Source of the DNA: Muribaculaceae bacterium | Lineage (GTDB): Bacteria > Bacteroidota > Bacteroidia > Bacteroidales > Muribaculaceae | NCBI GenBank assembly: GCA_016302215.1 | Contig: JAEDNZ010000038.1 | Span: 1-12,971, forward strand | Direction: 5' to 3' | Length of the DNA: 12,971 nucleotides | Shown: in pieces, positions 1 through 6,460 of the stretch | Position numbering within the stretch: position 1 is the stretch's first letter | Layout of the letters: the number at the start of each line of letters is the position of its first letter | Notes under the pieces: model-generated | What the model was told of the DNA's origin: nothing | Databases searched by the model: none | What the model saw: the letters and a program-made list of their open reading frames with translations, nothing else | Position numbers and translations under genes: made by a program

Positions 1-639
1 CCGCCGGCTTACAGCGCCTACGAGCGCAATGCATTCGGGTGGATTGACCCCATCGTCATTGACCACACCATGGATGTCACCCTCGAGGAGATTCAGTCGT
101 CCAACACCTGCTACCTCATTCCCACCGAGAAGGACACCGAATTCTTCCTCCTTGAAAACCGTCAGAAAATCACCGGCACATGGGACAAATACATCCCCAG
201 CCATGGTATGCTCGTGTGGCATATTGACTATGTGAAGTCGGTATTTGAGCAAAATAGGGTCAATAATAAAGCGAGCCATCAATATGTGGATCTCATAGAA
301 GCCGGCGGCTATGCCTATAGCCAGTCAGCCACAATACTGCTGCAATACCCCTTCCCGGGCAGCAAGAAAAAGACCACCCTTGGCTACGGTACCACTCCCA
401 GCTTGGAGTCGTGGGCGGGCAAAGACCTCAGTGTCACAATCACCGACATCAAGGAGACCGATGGCGTGATCACCTTCCACGCTGAGACACCGTTCTCCGC
501 CGTCAACGACATCGAGCTCACCGCCGGCGAGACACCTGCGGCATACTACAACCTGCAAGGCGCACGCATAGCATCGCCGAAGCCGGGCAACGTATATATC
601 AAGGTAGCCGACGGCAAGGCCACTAAGGTGCGCTACTAA
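1..639 (+). CDS. M6-family secreted metalloprotease, C-terminal part (5' end outside window)
   Basis: The frame is open from base 1 and gives 212 codons to a TAA stop at 637-639; the start and the catalytic HExxH region lie to the left. The visible part opens with a 'SAYERNAFGWIDP' stretch, followed by 'FFLLENRQ' and then 'IPSHGMLVWHIDY'. This series follows the zinc-binding core in M6 (immune-inhibitor-A-like) peptidases of Bacteroidota. The last ~45 residues hold the 'AAYYNLQGARI...GNVYIKV' pattern (YYNLQG at 544-561), a tail common on secreted Prevotella/Muribaculaceae proteins and loosely like a type IX secretion sorting domain. The inferred role is an extracellular or surface endopeptidase. 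The active site cannot be checked here. The stop overlaps the stop of convergent ribD by 4 bases. Confidence 0.8.
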   Translation, partial: PPAYSAYERNAFGWIDPIVIDHTMDVTLEEIQSSNTCYLIPTEKDTEFFLLENRQKITGTWDKYIPSHGMLVWHIDYVKSVFEQNRVNNKASHQYVDLIEAGGYAYSQSATILLQYPFPGSKKKTTLGYGTTPSLESWAGKDLSVTITDIKETDGVITFHAETPFSAVNDIELTAGETPAAYYNLQGARIASPKPGNVYIKVADGKATKVRY

Positions 640-1655
640 ACTCCTACAAGCGGATTATTGGAATAAAGGCTGATGGCATTGCCATCGATGACCTCCACAC
701 TATATGGCGCTCTCGCAGACAGCGAGGGCGCTTTTATTGCGCCGCTGTGGGCGAGCGCTGCCGGCGAGGTCTCTGCACGCGCCACATCCCATAGCTGCGC
801 GTCAATAAATTGCTGCAAAGTGCAGGCTCCGCCCTCCACCAGCAGCGAGGTGATGCCGTGGTCGCTGTAGAGCGAGGCGAGCAGCTCGGCGACAGTCACC
901 TTGGTGTCAATGATAATGGGATTGCGCTGCATGATATTGTAGCTGCCATCGATGCGGTGGCGAGCGTCAAGCACCACCGGCCGAGGCACGGAGAGCGCCG
1001 CGGGCCACAGCCGCGCATCAAGGCGCGGATTATCGGCCAACACCGTCTGCGAGCCCACGAGTATGGCATCATAGAGCGAGCGCAGGCGGTGCATCAGCAC
1101 CGACGTGAGCGGCGTGGAGAAGCGTGCCGGCTGCATATTGCCGGTGCGATGGCAGTCGAGATAGCCATCAGCTGACTGTGCCCACTTGAGCGTGACAAAA
1201 GGACGCTGCCGCTCATGCGCTGTCATAAAGCGGGCATTGAGGCGACGGCTCTCGTCGGCGAGAACACCGGTGACCACTTCGATGCCGGCATCGCGCAGCA
1301 TGGCGATGCCACGGCCTGCCACCTCTTTGAATGGGTCCATGGCCGCTACCACCACTCGCGGTATCCCACATTCGATAATCAACCGAGCGCAAGGCGGCGT
1401 CTTGCCGTAGTGAGAGCAAGGCTCCAGAGTGACATACATAGTGGAGCGCGACAAGGCCTCGCGGCAGCGCACTGACGCCACGGCGTTGACCTCGGCATGC
1501 CCCTGCCCGCATCGGCGATGCCAGCCCTCGCCTACGATAAGGCCGGAGCGGTCATCAACGATGACGGCGCCCACCATCGGATTGGGCGAAGTTGCGCCCA
1601 TGCCCATACGGGCGAGGGCGAGGGCGCGGCGCATATATGACACGTTTATATCCAT
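636..1655 (-). CDS. ribD: Bifunctional riboflavin deaminase/reductase RibD
   Basis: RibD catalyses two cytosolic steps of riboflavin synthesis: deamination of the pyrimidine ring of the GTP-cyclohydrolase-II product, then NADPH-dependent reduction of the ribosyl side chain. The 339-residue protein has an N-terminal cytidine-deaminase-like domain (about 1-145) with zinc-site motif H53-A-E55 and the pair C80 and C89 in 'EPCSHYGKTPPC'. The C-terminal reductase domain (about 150-339) shows 'RPFVTLKWAQSADGYLD' and 'LLVEGG' (271-276). Its length is slightly below the ~365 residues of E. coli RibD. The ATG at 1655 lies 16 bases after the yigZ-family stop, so it is probably the last gene of the cyd unit. 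Its TAG stop overlaps the stop of the convergent protease gene. The 3' end also carries the plus-strand terminator at 707-738. Confidence 0.95.
   Translation of the reverse strand: MDINVSYMRRALALARMGMGATSPNPMVGAVIVDDRSGLIVGEGWHRRCGQGHAEVNAVASVRCREALSRSTMYVTLEPCSHYGKTPPCARLIIECGIPRVVVAAMDPFKEVAGRGIAMLRDAGIEVVTGVLADESRRLNARFMTAHERQRPFVTLKWAQSADGYLDCHRTGNMQPARFSTPLTSVLMHRLRSLYDAILVGSQTVLADNPRLDARLWPAALSVPRPVVLDARHRIDGSYNIMQRNPIIIDTKVTVAELLASLYSDHGITSLLVEGGACTLQQFIDAQLWDVARAETSPAALAHSGAIKAPSLSARAPYSVEVIDGNAISLYSNNPLVGV
707..738 (+). terminator. Intrinsic terminator of the M6 protease gene, inside ribD
   Basis: The left arm 707-716 (GCGCTCTCGC) pairs with the right arm 722-731 (GCGAGGGCGC) around a 5-base loop. 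All ten positions pair in plus-strand RNA, with one U-G wobble at 711/727. A T-rich run TTTTATT (732-738) follows at once. In minus-strand RNA the wobble becomes an A-C mismatch and no U-run follows, so the element is oriented for plus-strand transcription. It lies about 70 bases past the protease stop, antisense to ribD codons 306-317. Confidence 0.75.
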
Positions 1656-1671
1656 GGCGTTAAGGTCTTAG

Positions 1672-2283
1672 TCATTCGGGGCTTAGGAGCGTCACTCCGT
1701 CAATGTCAGCGAGGGCGCTGCGCAGCACCGATGCGTGGTCGCGACGTATGCGCACCGTCATCGAGCATGAGTTGTCAAAGATGCGCTCAATGACCTGCAG
1801 CTCATCGTCCTTGGTGAGGCGCATCACATCGTTCATTGCCAGGTAAGGGAAGGTAAAGGCAATGTCGGCCGTCTCGTGACACTCTATGATAGTAGCTGCC
1901 GTAAGAGCCAGGCGTGCCGCCTCACGGTAGGCCACAATGAGGCCGGAGGTGCCGAGCTTGATGCCGCCGAAATAACGCACCACGATTACCACCACATTAG
2001 TCAGCCCCAACGAGTTGATTTGCCCGAGTATTGGCTTTCCGGCGGTGCCTGACGGCTCGCCATTGTCATTGCTTTGATACTCCGAGCGCGCCGCGCCTAT
2101 CATATATGCCCAGCATACATGCCGGGCATCATAATATTTCTTCTGAAATTGCGCAATGTAACCCTTAGCCTCCACAGCCGAGGCCACGGGGAAGGCAAAC
2201 GCAAGAAAACGGCTCATCTTCTCACGATAGATGCCCTCAGATGGCCCGGCTATGGTGCTAAAAGTGTCAGATGACTCAGTCAC
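1672..2283 (-). CDS. yigZ: IMPACT/YigZ-family protein
   Basis: This 203-residue protein belongs to the YigZ/IMPACT (UPF0029) family. It shows 'DARHVCWAY' (52-60), the loop 'DNGEPSGTAGKPIL' (73-86) and 'VVRYFGGIKLGTSGL' (101-115), followed by a DUF1949-like C-terminal domain (about 140-195). The length matches the family's ~205 residues. Eukaryotic IMPACT regulates the eIF2 kinase GCN2; the bacterial role is poorly defined. The start is a GTG at 2283. The first internal ATG (2217) would cut off the N-terminal 'DTFSTIAGPSEGIYREK', which resembles the usual family N-terminus, so GTG is preferred. The frame is the same as that of cydB, separated by the cydB TAA and a 15-base gap. It is likely cotranscribed with cydAB and ribD. 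Confidence 0.92.
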   Translation of the reverse strand: MTESSDTFSTIAGPSEGIYREKMSRFLAFAFPVASAVEAKGYIAQFQKKYYDARHVCWAYMIGAARSEYQSNDNGEPSGTAGKPILGQINSLGLTNVVVIVVRYFGGIKLGTSGLIVAYREAARLALTAATIIECHETADIAFTFPYLAMNDVMRLTKDDELQVIERIFDNSCSMTVRIRRDHASVLRSALADIDGVTLLSPE

Positions 2284-2298
2284 TATGATTTGATATGA

Positions 2299-3447
2299 TT
2301 AATACTGATGATGTTCGTCTTTAAGCTCATCGGCGGTGAGAGGCGTTGCGTTCATCTTACGCCATACATAGGCAATGTAGGCCAAGACAAATGGCACGAG
2401 GATTGACACCCACGACATCACCTTTAGCGTGAACAGCGATGACGAGCTGTTGGCGATAGTCAGCGACGAGGCCATATCGGTGGCGGAGCGCAGATAAGCC
2501 GTGTCAGCGTATCCGGCAACGAGCAAGAGGGCCACAACGACGAGCACGGTGCCTACACCGCTGAGCCAGATACCTTGGCGCCATGCCTTGGAGAAAGCCG
2601 TGCCTATGATAGCCGAGAGCACCAAAGCTACACCAATGATGAAGATGAGAGCGAGCGGCCACATCGACATAAAGTTGTGGAGATAGATATTCGGCTCCTC
2701 TACGAAGGTGTGGAGGTCAATGGCCCGAGCACCCGAAGCGGTGAGCAGCACCACCACAAATGCCACGAAGAGCACGGCAAAAATGGCACCGCTGACCAGC
2801 ACACGGCGGCGCATAGCTGCATCAAAGGCAGAGCCTCCGCGCACGGCGTTGACAAAATACATCGCGGCCTGAGTGCGAGCCAAGAAGAAGATAGCCACGC
2901 CCAAGAGCAGGCAACGCCATGAGGCTATGGCCTCGAGGCCATGAGAGGGCGCCCACTGCGATATCACGGGCGAGAGCGCGCCGCCGGCCACGATATTGGC
3001 CTTGCTGACACTAAACTCGCCGCCGAAGAAGAGTGTGCCCACAGCCACGCCTAAGAGGACACAGCCGAAGAAGCCATTGATGGCGAGGAAGATATCGTAT
3101 GTGGCAGTGCCGTAGAGATTACCGCTCTTGCGGCGGAACTCGTAGCTGACGGCTTGCAGCACAAAGCTCACCAGTATAGCCATCCACAGCCAGTAGGCAC
3201 CGCCAAAGCTGGTGGAATAGAACAGGGGGAATGAGGCGAAGAAGGCGCCGCCGAAGACCACGAGCGTGGTGAAGGTAAGCTCCCATTTGCGCCCCAGCGC
3301 ATTGACCATAATCTGGCGCTCGCTCACATCGTGACGACAGTAGAGCATCGTCTGCCCTCCTTGCACAAAGAGCATAAAGACCAAGGCGGCTCCGAGCACG
3401 GAGATGATGAGCCACCAGTATGCTTGTAATAATTCTAAGTCTGTCAT
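2299..3447 (-). CDS. cydB: Cytochrome bd quinol oxidase subunit II
   Basis: CydB is the second large integral membrane subunit of cytochrome bd, which oxidises quinol in the inner membrane and reduces O2 to water. The 382-residue protein is close to the ~379 residues of E. coli CydB. It begins with 'LQAYWWLIISVLGAALVFMLFVQGG', the usual first membrane helix with its GG turn, followed by a series of hydrophobic segments. The C-terminal tail is hydrophilic, ending DELKDEHHQY. The ATG at 3447 lies 38 bases after the cydA stop, and the yigZ-family gene follows 15 bases later. No Shine-Dalgarno is visible; the leader is AT-rich, as is normal in Bacteroidota. Identity rests on sequence character plus the adjacent, unambiguous cydA. 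Confidence 0.95.
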   Translation of the reverse strand: MTDLELLQAYWWLIISVLGAALVFMLFVQGGQTMLYCRHDVSERQIMVNALGRKWELTFTTLVVFGGAFFASFPLFYSTSFGGAYWLWMAILVSFVLQAVSYEFRRKSGNLYGTATYDIFLAINGFFGCVLLGVAVGTLFFGGEFSVSKANIVAGGALSPVISQWAPSHGLEAIASWRCLLLGVAIFFLARTQAAMYFVNAVRGGSAFDAAMRRRVLVSGAIFAVLFVAFVVVLLTASGARAIDLHTFVEEPNIYLHNFMSMWPLALIFIIGVALVLSAIIGTAFSKAWRQGIWLSGVGTVLVVVALLLVAGYADTAYLRSATDMASSLTIANSSSSLFTLKVMSWVSILVPFVLAYIAYVWRKMNATPLTADELKDEHHQY

Positions 3448-3485
3448 TGTAGTATGCTTTTATACGAGTGACGTAAAGCGTGAGC

Positions 3486-5045
3486 CTAAGCCAACTCTGA
3501 TTTTGATGATTTGTGGATATAACGCAGCATAATCGACACCTCGGCAGCAAGCAGCATAGTGAAGATTATAGCAAAGAGCACAAAGGTGGTGGCCACCGAG
3601 CCGCTCTGAATGTCGGATATCGCCGCCGTGGTGGGCAACAGGTCTTGAATGACCCATGGCTGACGCCCTACCTCGGCCACTATCCATCCGGCCTGCGAGC
3701 ATATCCACACTATGGGCACCGACACTATGCCGCCCAGCAGCAGCCAGCGCTTTGAGAGCCACTGCGGCTTACTATATGACACAAACAGCAGTAAGGCAAA
3801 GAGCGCCAGGAGATAGCCGCCTGCCATCACCATCACGCGGAAAGCGTAGAATGTAAGCGCCACGGGTGGCACTGCCTGCTCGGCATTGTCGAGGTAACCG
3901 AAGCCGAAGTGGGGATAGTTGGCCATAAAGCGCGCCTTGGCGTCGGCAGCAAGGCTATCGTTGCCGGCGGCCTTGGCCTCGCCATATTCGCGGAGCGCCT
4001 GCTGGGCGAGGCGGCCCAGCTCGATGCGCTCGGCATAGGACAGGTTCTTCTTTACTTTGTTGCCGTGCTCGTCAGCCACGAGGCCTTGCAAGAGGTCGTT
4101 GATGCCGGGCACGAAAGAGTCAACATCGTGGTTGGCGAGTAACGAGAGGCCGTAAGGGATAGAAATCTCGCCGTATATAGCCGGAGCATCATCGCCGGGG
4201 AGCTTGTCGGTGTTGAGAACGCCAAAGGCCACGAGGCTCTGTCCACAGCTGCCGTCATATAGGCCCTCCATGGCGGCGAGCTTCATGGGCTGCACGCGCG
4301 ACACCTGCACGGCTGAGCCGTCGCCGGTCCACATCGTGAGCACCATGCCCACCATACCAAACCACGCGGCTATTCTCAGCGAGCGCCGCATAATCTCGAC
4401 ATGGCTGCGACGCCACAGCATCCAGCAGCTGACGCCGGCCACAAATACGGCTGCCAAAGCCCAACCGCTGAACACGGCATGGAAAAATTTATTCATAGCC
4501 ACGCCATTGAAGGCTACGGCGCCGAAGTCGCTCATCACATTGCGCATCTGGTCGGGGTCAAACTCCATACCCACGGGGTTTTGCATCCACGCGTTGGCCA
4601 CAAGAATCCATAAAGCCGAGATAGAGACGCCGGCCGCGGTGAGCCATGTAGAGGCGAGGTGGAAGCGGGGACTCACCTTCTTCCAGCCGAAGAACATCAC
4701 GGCCACGAAAGTGGCTTCCATAAAGAACGCCACGATGCCCTCAATAGCCAAAGGAGCGCCGAAAATATCGCCCACAAACCAGCTGTAATTGGACCAGTTG
4801 GTGCCGAACTCAAATTCGAGGATAATGCCGGTGGCGACACCGCAGGCAAAGTTGATACCGAACAGCGTCATCCAAAACTTGGTAGCGGCGAGCCACTTGT
4901 CATCGTGGGTGCGCAAATAAATACTCTCCATAATGGCTACTATCACCGACAGACCGATAGTCAGCGGCACAAAGAGCCAATGATACATCGCCGTGAGGGC
5001 GAACAGCGCCCTTGACCAATCGACGACACCGATTAATTCATTCAT
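3486..5045 (-). CDS. cydA: Cytochrome bd quinol oxidase subunit I
   Basis: CydA carries the quinol site and the three hemes (b558, b595, d) of cytochrome bd, the high-affinity O2-scavenging oxidase of many anaerobes. The 519-residue protein is near the E. coli length (522). By position it keeps the key residues: H22 (E. coli H19), E102 and E110 (E99, E107) in the stretch starting 'GDIFGAPLAIEG', H189 (H186), M405 in 'FRVM' (M393) and the 'GRQPW' motif at 460-464. The quinol-loop residues K255 and E260 in 'KLAAMEG' match E. coli K252 and E257. About 140 residues separate K255 from the next membrane helix, so this is a long-Q-loop type. It starts at ATG 5045, 33 bases after the DUF4492 gene, and is followed by cydB. 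Confidence 0.97.
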   Translation of the reverse strand: MNELIGVVDWSRALFALTAMYHWLFVPLTIGLSVIVAIMESIYLRTHDDKWLAATKFWMTLFGINFACGVATGIILEFEFGTNWSNYSWFVGDIFGAPLAIEGIVAFFMEATFVAVMFFGWKKVSPRFHLASTWLTAAGVSISALWILVANAWMQNPVGMEFDPDQMRNVMSDFGAVAFNGVAMNKFFHAVFSGWALAAVFVAGVSCWMLWRRSHVEIMRRSLRIAAWFGMVGMVLTMWTGDGSAVQVSRVQPMKLAAMEGLYDGSCGQSLVAFGVLNTDKLPGDDAPAIYGEISIPYGLSLLANHDVDSFVPGINDLLQGLVADEHGNKVKKNLSYAERIELGRLAQQALREYGEAKAAGNDSLAADAKARFMANYPHFGFGYLDNAEQAVPPVALTFYAFRVMVMAGGYLLALFALLLFVSYSKPQWLSKRWLLLGGIVSVPIVWICSQAGWIVAEVGRQPWVIQDLLPTTAAISDIQSGSVATTFVLFAIIFTMLLAAEVSIMLRYIHKSSKSELA

Positions 5046-5078
5046 TGCAGTTTATTGGATATTAGATTGTTAGTATTA

Positions 5079-5285
5079 TCATTTAGTTAACGACTGCCTG
5101 ACGGCCTCGGCGCGCTCGGCATCAGAGGAATAATTGCTCTTGAGCACATCGGGGAAGAAGAAGAGCTTCATCACCGCAAAAAACAGCACCAACTTAATCA
5201 ATATCAGCAGCCACAGACCTCGCCCTACGGTCATAGACCTGAAGCCATCAGCATAAAAGCGATACACTCTGTTGATTATTGACAT
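5079..5285 (-). CDS. DUF4492 small membrane protein, first gene of the cyd unit
   Basis: This 68-residue protein has a basic N-terminus ('NRVYRFYADGFRSMTVGR'), one hydrophobic segment (about residues 23-44, 'GLWLLILIKLVLFFAVMKLF') and a polar tail ending 'AVRQSLTK'. Sequence and position fit the DUF4492 family, which recurs immediately upstream of cydA in Bacteroidota and Campylobacterota. The inference is a single-pass accessory subunit or assembly factor of cytochrome bd, comparable in idea to proteobacterial CydX, though not homologous by eye. The ATG at 5285 lies about 20 bases downstream of the predicted transcription start. The gap to cydA is 33 bases, so the two should share one mRNA. 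Confidence 0.85.
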   Translation of the reverse strand: MSIINRVYRFYADGFRSMTVGRGLWLLILIKLVLFFAVMKLFFFPDVLKSNYSSDAERAEAVRQSLTK

Positions 5286-5312
5286 GGCAGGCGTTGATTT
5301 TTATAATTGTCG

Positions 5313-5343
5313 TAAAGATACATATTTTTTTGTCAACATCAAA
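5313..5343 (-). promoter_or_regulatory. Predicted Bacteroidota promoter of the cyd unit
   Basis: On the minus strand a -33 box TTTG (5343-5340) is followed by a 19-base spacer and a -7 box TATCTTTA (5320-5313). This compares well with the Bacteroidota consensus TTTG-N19-21-TAnnTTTG; only the last base of the -7 box differs. Transcription would start near 5306, giving a short ~20-base leader before the DUF4492 ATG. Confidence 0.7.
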
Positions 5344-5377
5344 AAAATAATTGCCGACCGGAGGCTATCAAAGCCAA

Positions 5378-5411
5378 GCGAGGCCGCATATCGCATGATA
5401 TGCAGCCTCGC
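5378..5411 (-). terminator. Hairpin, likely rpoD terminator
   Basis: Arms 5378-5392 and 5397-5411 form a 15-position stem with a 4-base loop. The one non-Watson-Crick position (5385/5404) is a G-U wobble in minus-strand RNA but a C-A mismatch in plus-strand RNA, which suggests the structure serves leftward transcription. It lies about 50 bases past the rpoD stop. The U-run after it is weak (TTGGCTTT), so termination may be partial. It also sits 34 bases upstream of the cyd -33 box, so an operator role is possible. Confidence 0.6.
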
Positions 5412-5462
5412 AAATGATTGTCAATCAATACTGAGAATAAAGCCTTATGCCTTCAGGCGGAG

Positions 5463-6320
5463 TTAGCCAAGATAAGATTTCAGCAATCTGCTGCGCTGGC
5501 CTTTGAGACGGCGTATAGCTTTCTCCTTGATTTGGCGCACGCGCTCACGAGTGAGGTCAAATTTGGCGCCTATCTCCTCGAGCGTCATTTCCTGACAGCC
5601 GATACCGAAGAACATCTTGAGGATTTCGCGCTCACGCTCATGGAGCTGACGCAGGGCGCGATCCACCTCGTTGGACAACGACTCTTGATTGAGGGTAGCG
5701 TCGGCCATAGGCGAGTCGTCGTTGGTGAGCACATCGAGCAAGCTGTTGTCCTCACCCTCAACAAAGGGAGCATCTACCGAAATAGAACGGCCCGAGACTT
5801 TGAGGGTGTCAGCGATTTTCTCAACGGGGACACCGAGAGCATCAGCCATCTCCTCGGGCGAGGGTCGGCGCTCGTTCTCCTGCTCAAACTTTGACAGGGC
5901 CTTGCTGATTTTGTTGAGCGAGCCTACCTGGTTGAGAGGCAAGCGCACAATGCGCGATTGCTCGGCGAGAGCTTGAAGAATAGATTGGCGTATCCACCAC
6001 ACGGCATAAGAGATGAATTTGAAACCGCGTGTCTCGTCAAATTTCTTGGCGGCCTTGATTAAGCCGAGGTTGCCTTCGTCGATAAGGTCGGGCAGCGATA
6101 AGCCTTGATTTTGATATTGCTTAGCTACCGACACCACGAAGCGCAAATTAGCACGTACCAATTTGCCGAGCGCACGTTCGTCACCTTCGCGGATACGCGC
6201 CGCAAGCTCCACTTCTTCCTCTACCGAGATAAGCTCTTCGCGGCCTATCTCTTGCAGATACTTGTCGAGCGACTGACTCTCGCGATTTGTAATAGATTTG
6301 GTGATTTTTAGTTGTCTCAT
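5463..6320 (-). CDS. rpoD: Primary RNA polymerase sigma factor (sigma-70 group, Bacteroidota type)
   Basis: This 285-residue protein is the housekeeping sigma factor that directs core RNA polymerase to TTTG/TAnnTTTG promoters. It starts 'MRQLKITKSITNRES', the typical N-terminus of Bacteroidota RpoD, which lacks region 1.1. Region 1.2 covers about 14-50. Region 2 (about 56-125) contains 'LRFVVSVAKQYQNQGLSLPD' and 'FKFISYAVWWIRQSILQ'. Region 3 lies at about 130-205 and includes 'SVDAPFVEGEDNSLLDVL'. Region 4 (about 215-280) ends in the helix-turn-helix 'TLEEIGAKFDLTRERVRQ' followed by 'IKEKAIRRLK'. It has its own strong promoter and a downstream hairpin, so it appears monocistronic, although the ABC permease gene upstream on the same strand may read through into it. 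Confidence 0.96.
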   Translation of the reverse strand: MRQLKITKSITNRESQSLDKYLQEIGREELISVEEEVELAARIREGDERALGKLVRANLRFVVSVAKQYQNQGLSLPDLIDEGNLGLIKAAKKFDETRGFKFISYAVWWIRQSILQALAEQSRIVRLPLNQVGSLNKISKALSKFEQENERRPSPEEMADALGVPVEKIADTLKVSGRSISVDAPFVEGEDNSLLDVLTNDDSPMADATLNQESLSNEVDRALRQLHEREREILKMFFGIGCQEMTLEEIGAKFDLTRERVRQIKEKAIRRLKGQRSRLLKSYLG

Positions 6321-6357
6321 GTCTCTTTATTTACCGATATATGATGCTATATTCGTG

Positions 6358-6389
6358 CAAAGGTAGCAATTATTTGCGAGATAGCCTAA
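6358..6389 (-). promoter_or_regulatory. Predicted rpoD promoter
   Basis: On the minus strand the -7 box TACCTTTG (6365-6358) is a perfect match to TAnnTTTG. A weaker -33 box TTAG (6389-6386) lies 20 bases upstream. Transcription would start near 6351, about 30 bases before the rpoD ATG at 6320. Confidence 0.7.
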
Positions 6390-6395
6390 CGCATC

Positions 6396-6419
6396 GCACT
6401 ATTTTTAGCACTATTTAGC
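6396..6419. repeat. Short imperfect tandem repeat upstream of the rpoD promoter
   Basis: Two adjacent units, GCACTATTTTTA (6396-6407) and GCACTATTTA (6408-6417), are followed by GC. They differ by two T residues. They sit just upstream of the rpoD -33 box, where an AT-rich upstream element or a regulator site could lie. Function is unknown and chance is possible. Confidence 0.4.
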
Positions 6420-6460
6420 GATTATAGGAGCAGAAGCGAGAGAGAGCTATCATGCCGGGA

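Noticed and set aside
361..440. Possible leftward terminator for ribD near the A-rich stretch 366-373
   Set aside because: The minus strand has a short U-run but no adjacent stable stem.
4204..4788. 194-codon open frame opposite cydA
   Set aside because: cydA keeps all catalytic residues; the opposite frame has no recognisable domain and is an expected shadow in GC-rich coding DNA.
5418..5894. 158-codon open frame opposite rpoD
   Set aside because: Antisense to conserved sigma regions 3 and 4, with no domain or own promoter.
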